A stretch of 51,554 nt of DNA from the NCBI GenBank assembly GCA_959606065.1, contig CAUHHV010000015.1, positions 1 to 51,554 of the forward strand. Direction: 5' to 3'. This stretch comes from an uncultured Collinsella sp. (GTDB lineage Bacteria; Actinomycetota; Coriobacteriia; Coriobacteriales; Coriobacteriaceae). The position numbers and the translations under genes were made by a program. The first letter of the stretch is position 1, and every line of letters starts with the position of its first letter. Positions 31,734 through 40,263 of the stretch are shown in pieces. The notes under the pieces are model-generated. The model saw nothing but the letters and a program-made list of their open reading frames with translations. It was not told where the DNA came from and made no database searches.

Positions 31734-33231
31734 GATGTCCTCCAACTTGGCCGTTGCGTTCGCGCGCGGTGGCGCCGGCGGTAAAGCTTAATCCCTTGAC
31801 GAGCGCGTTCTTGCCGTACTTGCCTTTCACGGCCAGGACGGCGCGCGCCAGGTCGCGCTCGCGCTCATCGGCCTCGATATCGCTGAACAGATCGATGGTG
31901 GCAAATTCCTCGGGCATGAGGTTGCCAAATCCCAGGTTGATGCGCTTGACCGGTCGTTTGGGATCGACTGTTTGTGCCCAAAGGTCATCGAAATACCCCA
32001 TGATCTTCTTAAACGAATTAGTGCGCTCGGGCAGCTTTCGCGAGGCGTTGGAGTGCGCAAAGAGCGCGGCATAGCCACCACGCGGTTTGCCGCCGTGTTC
32101 GCCCACAAAGATGCCATCGATTGCCTGCGCTTCGCGCACCAGACGACGCCTTTCGTCATCGCGCTGGACGGGCTTGGGAGCACGGGGCGCGAGCTCGGGG
32201 CCGGCAGTTGCGGTGGGTTCGATGCTCGATGTACTCGAGCGCAGGTGTCCGCAGCCGTCTATATACTGCGCCGTGCCGCTGACGTTGAGCCGGCGTATGT
32301 CGGCGCGCTCGCTTGCATAGCCCACAAAGAGCGAGATGCTGTCGCACACCACGTGCTTGTCGATCAAATCCAGCACGGCGGCATCGACCATTTCGCGCAA
32401 GACGGTGTAGGCCTGCTCGTAGGCATAGCCCTTCGAGAGCACCTGCCCCGTGGTGGTCGAGGTCGCTTGCGGGCGATAGGCTTGGATATCGGCGATGGTC
32501 GTTGGCTCGCGCCCAAAGGCGTGGTCGATAAGATATTCGGCATTGACGCCGAGCTCATCGTAAAGCAGGTTTTCGTCGAGCGCGGCGACACCCATCAGAT
32601 CGTAGACGCCGTACTTTTCGAGGCGGGCTGCCACGCCGGGGCCGATGCCCCAGATATCGGTAATGGGACGATGAGGCCAGATCTCCTTGCGAAAGGTCTC
32701 GTCGTCGAGTATGCCGATGCGGCTGGGTACGTGCTTGGCGGTAATGTCGAGCGCTACCTTGGCCTGGAATAGGTTGGGGCCGATGCCGACCGTCGCCGTG
32801 ATGCCGGTGCGCGCGAGGACCTCGTCGCGCAGCGTGCAGGCGAACCCTTCCGCATCTGTGTGATAGAGGTCCAGATAGGGCGTCACGTCGATAAAGCACT
32901 CATCGATGGAGTAGACGTGCACGTCCTGGGGGCTGACGTATTCCAGATAGATACCGTAGATTTTCGCCGACACCTCCATGTAATGCTGCATGCGCGGTAC
33001 GGCCGTGATGTAGTCGATGCCATCGGGAATTTCGAACAGACGGCAGCGATTGCGTATCCCGAGGTCCTTCATGGCCTGTGTGATGGCGAGGCAGATGGTC
33101 GTGCGCCCGCGCGATTCGTCGGCAACGACCAGGTTGGTGGTGAGCGGATCGAGCCCACGGTCGACGCACTCGACGCTGGCATAAAACGTCTTGAGGTCGA
33201 TGCAGATATAGGTGTGCTGCTCGTGCGCCAT
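31726..33231 (-). CDS. Y-family translesion DNA polymerase (UmuC/UvrX-like)
   Basis: A 501-residue error-prone polymerase. The catalytic carboxylates are D12 (IDLKTFYASVE) and D110-E111 (YSIDECFID). A helix-hairpin region (ITDIWGIGPGVAARLEKYG) and a little-finger domain follow. It is longer than DinB and resembles UvrX/UmuC-like polymerases of Gram-positive bacteria. ATG 33231 has AAGGA upstream; an ATG at 33252 lacks one. Two LexA-like boxes sit in the promoter, so it is probably SOS-induced. Confidence 0.92.
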   Translation of the reverse strand: MAHEQHTYICIDLKTFYASVECVDRGLDPLTTNLVVADESRGRTTICLAITQAMKDLGIRNRCRLFEIPDGIDYITAVPRMQHYMEVSAKIYGIYLEYVSPQDVHVYSIDECFIDVTPYLDLYHTDAEGFACTLRDEVLARTGITATVGIGPNLFQAKVALDITAKHVPSRIGILDDETFRKEIWPHRPITDIWGIGPGVAARLEKYGVYDLMGVAALDENLLYDELGVNAEYLIDHAFGREPTTIADIQAYRPQATSTTTGQVLSKGYAYEQAYTVLREMVDAAVLDLIDKHVVCDSISLFVGYASERADIRRLNVSGTAQYIDGCGHLRSSTSSIEPTATAGPELAPRAPKPVQRDDERRRLVREAQAIDGIFVGEHGGKPRGGYAALFAHSNASRKLPERTNSFKKIMGYFDDLWAQTVDPKRPVKRINLGFGNLMPEEFATIDLFSDIEADERERDLARAVLAVKGKYGKNALVKGLSFTAGATARERNGQVGGHRA

Positions 33232-33246
33232 CCGTGTCCTTCCATC

Positions 33247-33305
33247 AAACACATGTTCTTATCGAATACATGTTCGATAATACCTGCTTGCGCGGACATC
33301 GTCAA
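33247..33305 (-). promoter_or_regulatory. SOS promoter with two LexA-like boxes
   Basis: On the minus strand: -35 TTGACG (33300-33305), 17-nt spacer, -10 TATTAT (33277-33282). CGAATACATGTTCG (33263-33276) directly abuts the -10 and AAACACATGTTC (33247-33258) follows it; both fit the GAACnnnnGTTC pattern with one changed base in a half-site. Confidence 0.75.
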
Positions 33306-33456
33306 AACCTGTCCCTCTTTGGCGGGTATGGTCGTGCGGTTGCATCGGGTTTTTTAACGCAGCTCTAAAGAGCGCGAAACAGCTCGGAAAACCTCGCTTC
33401 GTAGCATGAGTCTAACGATTGATACCGCCTATACGCACGGAAGGGTTGTGGGGATA

Positions 33457-33981
33457 ATGGTCGACTATGGGTTTGGTATGCCGACGCGCTTGGTTGCGGA
33501 TGGGGATGTGGCTCGCTGGTGCGGGCGATTGGTTGCCCACTATGGCGGCACCAAGGCACTGGTCGTGCTGGGAGGCGACAAGCACACGCGTGATGAGCTC
33601 GTTTCGGCGGCGCTGGGCTCGCTCGATCGCGCCCTGCTCGAGCGCGTGCTTTTCCGCTGCGGTTTGGTCGGGGGCGACGGGGGAGACGAGCTGATCGACG
33701 AAGCCGTGGCCCTGGCGACCGACGAAGGCGTGGACTTTGTCCTGGCGATCGGCGATGCCGATACGGCCGGCTTTGCGCGCGAGCTCGCCCGTCGTATGGC
33801 GGCGCTCGATGCCGGTGAGGACGGCTTTGTGCCTTATGGATGCATCGTCTCCGAGGGAAAAGTGCCCGCCGTTGTGGGTGTCGGCGAGGTTCCCGTTTTC
33901 GCCATTATCGCGCCCGAACTGCTGGAGGGCATTGGGTCTCCTCTGCGTGAGTTGCTCGGCAGCGTGTGCGCCGCGGCCTAA
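33457..33981 (+). CDS. half-length iron-containing alcohol dehydrogenase homologue
   Basis: A 174-residue protein matching only the N-terminal NAD-binding half of Fe-ADH/butanol dehydrogenase proteins (FGMPTRL, ALVVLGGDK, a GVDFVLAIGDA region where the family has LAVGGGS). The all-helical metal-binding half is missing, and the glycine-rich loop is altered to IGDADT. It is therefore unlikely to be a normal dehydrogenase; it may be a repurposed or decaying gene. ATG 33457 matches the usual N-terminus; an ATG at 33406 is in frame without a ribosome site. Near-identical 18-bp repeats flank it. Confidence 0.55.
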   Translation: MVDYGFGMPTRLVADGDVARWCGRLVAHYGGTKALVVLGGDKHTRDELVSAALGSLDRALLERVLFRCGLVGGDGGDELIDEAVALATDEGVDFVLAIGDADTAGFARELARRMAALDAGEDGFVPYGCIVSEGKVPAVVGVGEVPVFAIIAPELLEGIGSPLRELLGSVCAAA

Positions 33982-33991
33982 TATTTACCAT

Positions 33992-34053
33992 AAAGGGATA
34001 GGTTCTATTTGATTGGTAAAGCGTTTGACCTGCCAAAACAAACCTGTCCCTTT
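33992..34053. repeat. 62-bp inverted repeat upstream of pgi
   Basis: AAAGGGATAGGTT (33992-34004) pairs with AACCTGTCCCTTT (34041-34053) with one mismatch, with a nested TTGG/CCAA. The right arm belongs to an 18-bp sequence (34040-34057) repeated with one change at 33305-33322. Confidence 0.75.
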
Positions 34054-34138
34054 TTGGCCGGTCGCCGTTTGGGGGCCGATTGGCAACGCTCGCTGATTAT
34101 GGTCTTGACCTGCGCTAGAATAGTGGCATCTGAATGTC

Positions 34139-34162
34139 CGGGCGCATGGAGGCGTGCGCCCG
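34139..34162 (+). promoter_or_regulatory. hairpin in the pgi leader
   Basis: CGGGCGCA and its exact complement surround an 8-nt loop (TGGAGGCG). It ends 8 bp before the pgi AGGAGG site and may stabilise the mRNA or affect translation. Confidence 0.5.
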
Positions 34163-34180
34163 TATGCTGAGGAGGACTTT

Positions 34181-35875
34181 ATGGCAACTGTTGCCGCACC
34201 CATCGACGCTACGTCGACTGCCGCTTGGAAGGCGCTCGAGGCCCATCAGGAGAAGCTCGAGGCCGAGGGCATCGACCTCAAGGCCTGGTTCGCCGCTGAC
34301 GCCGACCGCGTGAATAAGTTGAGCTTTGACGCCGGCGACCTTCACTTCGATCTGTCGAAGAACTTGGTGACTGATGAGACCGTCAAGCTGCTGTGCGATC
34401 TTGCCCGCGAGGTGAAGCTCGAGGAGCGCCGCGACGCCATGTTCTCCGGCGAGCACATCAACACCACCGAGGACCGCGCCGTCCTGCACACCGCGCTGCG
34501 CCGCCCGGCAAGCGAGAAGGGCCAGCTCATCGTCGACGGCCAGGACGTCGTCGCCGACGTGCACGAGGTTCTCGACCGCATGTATGCCTTCGCCGAGCGC
34601 GTGCGCTCCGGTGAGTGGAAGGGTGTTACCGGCAAAAAGATCGAGCACCTGGTGTCCATCGGCATCGGCGGCTCCGATCTGGGCCCGGTCATGGCCTACG
34701 AGGCCCTGCGTCCCTACGCCGACGCCGGTATTGACTGCCGCTACATCTCCAACATCGACCCCAACGATCAGGCAGAGAAGCTCAAGGGCCTCGATCCCGA
34801 GACCACGCTCGTGATTATCGTCTCCAAGACTTTCACCACGCTCGAGACCCTCACCAACGCTCGTGAGGTCAAGACCTGGATGCTCGAGCAGCTCAAGGCT
34901 CAGGGTGCCATCGACGGCTCCGATGAGCAGAACGCCGAGGCCGTGGCCAAGCACTTTGTCGCCGTTTCCACCGCACTCGAGAAGGTCGAGGCCTTCGGCA
35001 TCGACCCCGCCAACGCTTTTGGTTTCTGGAACTGGGTCGGCGGCCGCTACTCTGTCGACTCCGCCGTGGGCCTGTCGCTGATCGTCGTGCTCGGCCCCGA
35101 GCGCTTCCAGCAGTTCCTTGAGGGCTTCCACGCCATCGACGAGTACTTCTGCAACACCCCGCTCGAGAACAACGCCGTCGCGCTGATGGGCCTGCTCAAC
35201 GTCTGGTACGTCAACTTCTTCGGTTCCAAGAGCCACGCCGTGCTGCCGTACTGCCAGTATCTGCACCGCTTCCCGGCCTACCTGCAACAGCTCACCATGG
35301 AGTCCAACGGCAAGCACGTCCGCTGGGACGGCAGCGCTGTGACCTCCGATACCGGTGAGATCTTCTGGGGCGAGCCCGGTACCAACGGTCAGCACGCCTT
35401 CTACCAGCTGCTGCACCAGGGCACCGTGGTGGTCCCGGCCGACTTTATCGCTTTCGCCAACACTGCCAACCCCGCAACCGACAGCGGCCAGGACGTCCAC
35501 GAGCTGTTCCTGGGCAACTTCCTGGCCCAGACCAAGGCGCTCGCCTTTGGTAAGACGGCCGACGAGGTTCGTGCCGAGGGCACGCCCGAGCAGATCGTCC
35601 CGGCCCGCTGCTTTGAGGGCAACCGTCCGACGACCTCGATCTTCGGCGACACGCTGACCCCGTTCGCACTCGGCGAGCTCATCGCCCTGTACGAGCACAT
35701 CACGTTTGTCGAGGGCACGGTCTGGGGCATCGACTCCTACGACCAGTGGGGCGTCGAGCTGGGCAAGCAGCTTGCCAAGCAGATCACCCCGGCCTTCCAC
35801 GACGACGCCGCCAAGGCCGAGCAGGACGCTTCGACCCAGGCGCTCATCGAGTTCTATCGCGCTCATCGCAAGTAG
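34181..35875 (+). CDS. pgi: glucose-6-phosphate isomerase
   Basis: A 564-residue glycolytic enzyme interconverting glucose-6-phosphate and fructose-6-phosphate. SIS-type sugar-phosphate motifs are present: IGIGGSDLGP, SKTFTTLET, the active-site Glu in FWNWVGGRYS, GTNGQHAFYQ and a late lysine-bearing QWGVELGKQLA. The length is normal for the large PGI type. ATG 34181 has AGGAGG upstream. It could feed glucose-6-phosphate from the fructosamine operon downstream into glycolysis, but it is a separate transcription unit. Confidence 0.97.
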   Translation: MATVAAPIDATSTAAWKALEAHQEKLEAEGIDLKAWFAADADRVNKLSFDAGDLHFDLSKNLVTDETVKLLCDLAREVKLEERRDAMFSGEHINTTEDRAVLHTALRRPASEKGQLIVDGQDVVADVHEVLDRMYAFAERVRSGEWKGVTGKKIEHLVSIGIGGSDLGPVMAYEALRPYADAGIDCRYISNIDPNDQAEKLKGLDPETTLVIIVSKTFTTLETLTNAREVKTWMLEQLKAQGAIDGSDEQNAEAVAKHFVAVSTALEKVEAFGIDPANAFGFWNWVGGRYSVDSAVGLSLIVVLGPERFQQFLEGFHAIDEYFCNTPLENNAVALMGLLNVWYVNFFGSKSHAVLPYCQYLHRFPAYLQQLTMESNGKHVRWDGSAVTSDTGEIFWGEPGTNGQHAFYQLLHQGTVVVPADFIAFANTANPATDSGQDVHELFLGNFLAQTKALAFGKTADEVRAEGTPEQIVPARCFEGNRPTTSIFGDTLTPFALGELIALYEHITFVEGTVWGIDSYDQWGVELGKQLAKQITPAFHDDAAKAEQDASTQALIEFYRAHRK

Positions 35876-35904
35876 TCTTTACGGCTGAGTTGGCTTATGG
35901 CTGA

Positions 35905-35938
35905 AAGGGGCCCGTATCCGTTGGGATACGGGCCCCTT
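35905..35938 (+). terminator. pgi terminator hairpin
   Basis: AAGGGGCCCGTATCC and its exact complement (15 bp) around a 4-nt loop. The T-tract after it is weak. Confidence 0.75.
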
Positions 35939-36111
35939 GCTATTTGGATAGGATGGAATGTATCGGGAGGCGCCTCGACGGGCATCGCAATCGTCGAAGG
36001 CGCGCCGTTCATGTTTGGGACAATATGACATTTTTCCCGTTGCAAACAGCGCCGCCGTGGGTGTTCTGTATGATGGCTCAGACAAGGTTGTTCAATGACA
36101 GGGAGGCATAT

Positions 36112-36954
36112 ATGGCAATCAAAGCCATCGCAATGGATATCGACGGTACGCTCACCAACGACCAAAAGGTCATCAGCCCGCGTACGTGCGAGAAGCTGCT
36201 CGCTGCGCAGGAGTCGGGCATTAAGCTCATCTTGGCTTCGGGTCGTCCTGCATGGGGGCTGCACGCCTTGGCGCAGGAGCTCGACCTTCAAAACCATGAT
36301 GGTCTGCTAGTTGCCTTTAATGGCGCGCACGTGGTCGACGCTCAGACCGATGAGGTCCTTTTTGACCAGGCCATGCCGGCTGACGAGCTGCACCGTCTGA
36401 TTGATCATCTGCGCAATTTCGACGTGATCCCTATGATTTCGCTCGGTCGCGATTTGCACGTCGAGGACTCGTACCATTGCATGATCACGCTGCCTGACGG
36501 CTTGCAGAAGAATATCGTCAAGTATGAGCGCGATGCGTGCGATCTTAAGATTCGCGAGGTCGAGAGCTTGCATGAGGTCGTGGACACTTATCCCGTGGAC
36601 AAGCTGCTGACGGCGGGTGATCCGACCTACCTGCAGGCGCATTACGAGGAGATGTATGCGCCCTTTACCCAGACGCTTTCGGGCATGTTTACGGCCGACT
36701 GGTACTTTGAGTACACGGCGCCCGGTATCGACAAAGCCCGTGCGCTCGAGGGTGCCCTGCCCAAGCTCGGTATCGATGCCAGCGAGGTCGTCTCGTTTGG
36801 CGACGGCCAGAACGACAAGTCCATGATTGAGTGGGCCGGCACCGGTGTTGCCATGGGCAACGCCGTCGATGAGGTTAAGGCAGTTGCCCAGATGGTAACC
36901 GCCAATAACAACGAAGACGGTATTGCAGTGGCGCTGGATAAGCTGCTGGGTTAG
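36112..36954 (+). CDS. HAD-superfamily Cof-type phosphatase
   Basis: A 280-residue sugar-phosphatase-like HAD protein: motif I MDIDGTLTN, motif II LASGRP, motif IV SFGDGQNDKSM, with a C2 cap in the middle. The substrate cannot be read. GGGAGG precedes ATG 36112; the open frame extends upstream without a ribosome site. It is followed by a second HAD gene of a different subfamily. Confidence 0.9.
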   Translation: MAIKAIAMDIDGTLTNDQKVISPRTCEKLLAAQESGIKLILASGRPAWGLHALAQELDLQNHDGLLVAFNGAHVVDAQTDEVLFDQAMPADELHRLIDHLRNFDVIPMISLGRDLHVEDSYHCMITLPDGLQKNIVKYERDACDLKIREVESLHEVVDTYPVDKLLTAGDPTYLQAHYEEMYAPFTQTLSGMFTADWYFEYTAPGIDKARALEGALPKLGIDASEVVSFGDGQNDKSMIEWAGTGVAMGNAVDEVKAVAQMVTANNNEDGIAVALDKLLG

Positions 36955-36977
36955 AATCGCCGATTAATGCATGGTTT

Positions 36978-37004
36978 GGGCGCCTGCTTGCGGGCGCCCT
37001 TTTG
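36978..37004 (+). terminator. intrinsic terminator between the two HAD genes
   Basis: GGGCGCC and GGCGCCC around an 8-nt loop, followed by TTTTGTT. Confidence 0.75.
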
Positions 37005-37018
37005 TTAGGGAGGGTGCC

Positions 37019-37678
37019 GTGTCCGCATTTCCGTTCGACGCCGTTATCTTTGACATGGACGGTGTCATTGTCGATACCGAGTATTACTACCTGGGCGAGA
37101 CTGCCGCGTTTGCCAAGGAGCTTGGGCTTAACCTGACTCAAGAGGAGTTGAATGGGCAAGTCGGTACCTCGCATCAGTTCTTCCTGCATATGCTGGTCGA
37201 TTGGTTTGAGCGCGCCGGTAAGGGGCATTTCACTGGCGAGGAAGCGTTGGCCCGTTGGGACGAGTGGGCGCATAAGCGTCCGCGCGACTATCAGGCTTTG
37301 ATTAACCCAGGCGCCGTGGATACGATTCGAGAGCTGCCACGCCGTGGCGTTCGCGTGGCGCTTGCCAGCTCGTCTCCCATGGATAGCATCGAGGAAGTGC
37401 TCAACGCGTGCGGGCTGTCGGATGCCTTTGAGTATGTGGTGAGCGGCGAGCAGTTTAAGGAGAGTAAGCCCGAGCCCGACATCTACCTGCATGCGCTGGA
37501 CCTGCTGGGGCTGCCCGCGAATCGCTGCTGCTGCGTTGAGGATTCGGTGCCTGGCATCACTGCCGGCAAGCGCGCCGGTCTGACAGTCATCGCCAAGCGC
37601 GAGGAGCGCTTTGGCTTTAGTCAGGACGCCGCGGATAAGATTATCGATCAGCTGCCGGACCTGCTGGAACTCGCGTAA
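37019..37678 (+). CDS. HAD phosphatase/phosphomutase of the beta-PGM-like subfamily
   Basis: A 219-residue protein. Motif I FDMDGVIVDTE with the cap inserted directly after it (C1 type), motif II ALASSSP, the conserved lysine in KESKPEPDIY and motif IV CVEDSVPGI are typical of beta-phosphoglucomutase and related phosphatases. Phosphatase versus mutase activity cannot be decided. The GTG start has AGGGAGGG upstream. Confidence 0.9.
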   Translation: MSAFPFDAVIFDMDGVIVDTEYYYLGETAAFAKELGLNLTQEELNGQVGTSHQFFLHMLVDWFERAGKGHFTGEEALARWDEWAHKRPRDYQALINPGAVDTIRELPRRGVRVALASSSPMDSIEEVLNACGLSDAFEYVVSGEQFKESKPEPDIYLHALDLLGLPANRCCCVEDSVPGITAGKRAGLTVIAKREERFGFSQDAADKIIDQLPDLLELA

Positions 37679-37828
37679 GAGCGCGTTAGTTGCGCGTTTT
37701 TCGGGTCCGATGAGTAAATACCCGACATTTTGGTGCGACACCTAGCATACTTTAAGCTAATGCGGGCTTAAGGACTTGTTGAATGCCCTTAAGCCCGTTT
37801 TAGACGTAATTGCGCTGGGAGAGGGTAT

Positions 37829-38572
37829 ATGCCACCGACTGAAGGGCTAACTGACGGTAAAGCAGCGATACCGCTGTACCAACAGGTCATTGATATCATT
37901 AAAAACGAAATCAACTCCGGTGCCTACAAGGCAGGTGCGCGGATACCCAACGAATTCGAATTGGCTGAGAGCTATAAAGTTGGCCGCGTTACCGTGCGAC
38001 GCGCTATTGAGGAGCTCGTCCAACAGGGCTATCTAACGAAGCGACAGGGGAAAGGCACGTTTGTCAATGCCCCCAAGCTCAAGCGCAAGATTCGCCAGAA
38101 GGATGACGTCCAGAGTTTTTCGGACGCATGCCGCGCTAACGGAATGGAACCGGGGGCGTGTGTCATTTCGAGAAAGATACTGCCGGCGGATTCCACCGAA
38201 GCACAGTTCTTTGGTGTTCCCGTTGGAACTGACTTGATTTGCGTTGAGCGCGTGCGTACTGCCGATGGCGTCCCTGTCATGCTTGAGAACAACATATACG
38301 TTTACGAGGACAACGCCTATCTATCAACGGCGCCTCTATCTAACCAATCCATTTTTGAGTTCGTGCGCAACCGGACGGGGCGGACGCCTGCGTTTACCGA
38401 CCCGTGCACGCTCGAGATCGCGTGCGCATCGCCCGAGGTCGCTCGGTTGCTGGCGGTTCCCGTTGGCGAACCCTTGTTTTATATGGAAGCCTTCTTCTTT
38501 GATGAGCAGCGGCGGCCGTTTATCATCGGTCGTCAGCGGATCGTTGGGTCTCGCTACGTTTTTGACATCTAG
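37829..38572 (+). CDS. GntR/HutC-family regulator of the fructosamine-type operon
   Basis: A 247-residue repressor with an N-terminal GntR winged helix (about residues 12-80, NEFELAESYKVGRVTVRRAIEEL) and a C-terminal UTRA effector domain that binds small molecules. E. coli FrlR of the fructoselysine operon belongs to the same family. GAGAGGG precedes the ATG. It directly heads the ten-gene catabolic cluster, and tandem repeats at 38711-38730 in the cluster promoter are its likely operator. Confidence 0.9.
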   Translation: MPPTEGLTDGKAAIPLYQQVIDIIKNEINSGAYKAGARIPNEFELAESYKVGRVTVRRAIEELVQQGYLTKRQGKGTFVNAPKLKRKIRQKDDVQSFSDACRANGMEPGACVISRKILPADSTEAQFFGVPVGTDLICVERVRTADGVPVMLENNIYVYEDNAYLSTAPLSNQSIFEFVRNRTGRTPAFTDPCTLEIACASPEVARLLAVPVGEPLFYMEAFFFDEQRRPFIIGRQRIVGSRYVFDI

Positions 38573-38588
38573 GACATTGCGAATGGAG

Positions 38589-38618
38589 ACGCCCGGTGGA
38601 TCATCTCACCGGGCGTTT
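38589..38618 (+). terminator. terminator-like hairpin after the GntR gene
   Basis: ACGCCCGGTG and its exact complement enclose an 8-nt loop. The T-run is short, so termination may be partial. Confidence 0.6.
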
Positions 38619-38682
38619 CCATACCGTTCACGGCGCAAACGCAACCGTTCAACCGCGTTGCGGCAATCAGTTTGAAATTATC

Positions 38683-38730
38683 TTGATGACGAGAAAAGCT
38701 GCTGGTAATCTATAGAACGTCATAGAACGT
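38683..38730 (+). promoter_or_regulatory. catabolic operon promoter with tandem GntR operator repeats
   Basis: -35 TTGATG (38683-38688), 17-nt spacer, -10 TAATCT (38706-38711). Two adjacent 10-mers (T/C)ATAGAACGT at 38711-38720 and 38721-38730 overlap the -10 edge and the expected start site. Repressor binding there would block transcription. Confidence 0.65.
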
Positions 38731-38790
38731 TTGCCTTGTGCAGACGTTGAAGCGAGATGCGATGCAGTCTCGAGTTCTTTGGAGGTATCT

Positions 38791-40254
38791 ATGTCAGATA
38801 CGAAGGCGAAGAAGACAAACAGACGTTTTAAGTTCAAATTACCGCATGTCTATACGATCATGTTCTTGCTGATCGTTGTCTTTGCGGTCCTGACTTGGAT
38901 CGTTCCCTCTGGTCAGTATCAGCGCAAGACGATTTCGACAGCGGCGGGCGAGCGTGAAGTCGCCGTTGCTGGAACCTATGAACAGGTCGATAAGAACTAC
39001 ACCGATTCCGAGACCGGCGAGACCATCAATCTGGGTCAGGATATCTTCGCGGTCCTGCAAGCGCCCACTAAGGGCATCCAAGAGGCTGCCGACGTCGTTG
39101 CGTTCGTCTTATTGATTGGCGGATCGTTCGCAATCATCACCAAGACCAACGCTTTGAATGCCGGCATGAGCCGTGTGATTAAAAAGCTCAAGAACAAGGA
39201 CATCCTCATCATTCCCATCACGATGACGTTGCTGTCCATTTGCGGCACTACGTTTGGTATGTCTGAGGAAGCCCTGCCGTTCTATGCCATCTTCATTCCC
39301 ATCATGATGGGTATCGGTTATGACTCGATGACGGCATTCATCATCTGCTTCCTTGGTCCTAACCTGGGATATTGTGCTTCGACCATCGACCCGTTTAACG
39401 TCTTGATCGCACAGGGCATTATCGGCATCGAGGGCAATCCGCAACTGTGGCTGCGCGCCGTTTCTTGGGCCATCTTCACTGCCGTCGGTATCGCATGGGC
39501 CATGCGCTACGCCATGCGCGTCAAGAAAAACCCCGAGTCGTCCATTACGTACGAGGACGATAAGCTCAAGCGTATCGAGTTTTCCGTGACCGATGCCTCC
39601 ATCGAGGAAGAGTTCACTATCCGTCAGAAGCTCGTGCTTATCGATTTTGCTTGCGGTATGGGCATTATCGTCTGGGGTCTTGTTACCCAGGGTTGGTACA
39701 TGAATGAGATTTCCGCCGTGTTCCTTGGCATGGGCTTGCTTGCCGGTATCCTGGGCGGTCTTGACCAGCAGACGATTGCTGAGGAGTTCGTTAAAGGTCT
39801 CGCCGACTTTGCGTACGCCGCCATCGTTATTGGTATCGCTCGCGGTATTCTGGTCATCGCCGAGGGCGGCATGATCATCGACACCATTCTCCAGGCGCTC
39901 GCTACTGCGCTCGCCGGTGCACCCGCCGCCGTCTACACCACGTTTATGTATATCGTCCTTGGCCTGCTCTCTTTGCTGGTTCCCTCGAGTTCTGGCCTGG
40001 CGGCGCTCACCATGCCTGTTATGGGCCCCCTGACCGAGCTTATGGGCCTCAATCCCGAGGCAGCCGTTACCGCGCTCCAGTTTGCTAATCAGACCATCAA
40101 CACCATCAGTCCCGTGGCGGGCATGACGGTCGCCGGCCTTGCCGTGGCAAAGATCTCGTTTGGCCAATGGTGGAAGACCATTTGGAAGTTCTTCATTTTC
40201 ATGGTCGTCTTTGGCCTGATCGTAACGGCAATCTCTGGCATGCTTCCGGTGTAG
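38791..40254 (+). CDS. YfcC/DcuC-type membrane transporter
   Basis: A 487-residue integral membrane protein with about 12 helices, belonging to the YfcC branch of the DcuC/ion-transporter superfamily. It begins with a basic cytoplasmic tail, then a membrane helix and an external loop (VPSGQYQR). Motifs such as SICGTTFGMSEEALPFY and VPSSSGLAALTMPVMGPL are typical. Salmonella FraA, which imports fructose-asparagine, is a DcuC-like carrier, so uptake of the operon's substrate is a reasonable inference. GGAGG precedes the ATG. It is the only transporter in the cluster. Confidence 0.85.
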   Translation: MSDTKAKKTNRRFKFKLPHVYTIMFLLIVVFAVLTWIVPSGQYQRKTISTAAGEREVAVAGTYEQVDKNYTDSETGETINLGQDIFAVLQAPTKGIQEAADVVAFVLLIGGSFAIITKTNALNAGMSRVIKKLKNKDILIIPITMTLLSICGTTFGMSEEALPFYAIFIPIMMGIGYDSMTAFIICFLGPNLGYCASTIDPFNVLIAQGIIGIEGNPQLWLRAVSWAIFTAVGIAWAMRYAMRVKKNPESSITYEDDKLKRIEFSVTDASIEEEFTIRQKLVLIDFACGMGIIVWGLVTQGWYMNEISAVFLGMGLLAGILGGLDQQTIAEEFVKGLADFAYAAIVIGIARGILVIAEGGMIIDTILQALATALAGAPAAVYTTFMYIVLGLLSLLVPSSSGLAALTMPVMGPLTELMGLNPEAAVTALQFANQTINTISPVAGMTVAGLAVAKISFGQWWKTIWKFFIFMVVFGLIVTAISGMLPV

Positions 40255-40263
40255 GTGGTTGTG

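Noticed and set aside
34115..35866. 583-codon minus-strand open frame opposite pgi
   Set aside because: Its composition is a mirror of the pgi codon bias (Val/Leu/Gly/Asp-rich), it has no domain motif, and pgi on the plus strand is certain. The same applies to the long minus-strand frames opposite nrdD, metY, the ABC permease and the YfcC transporter.
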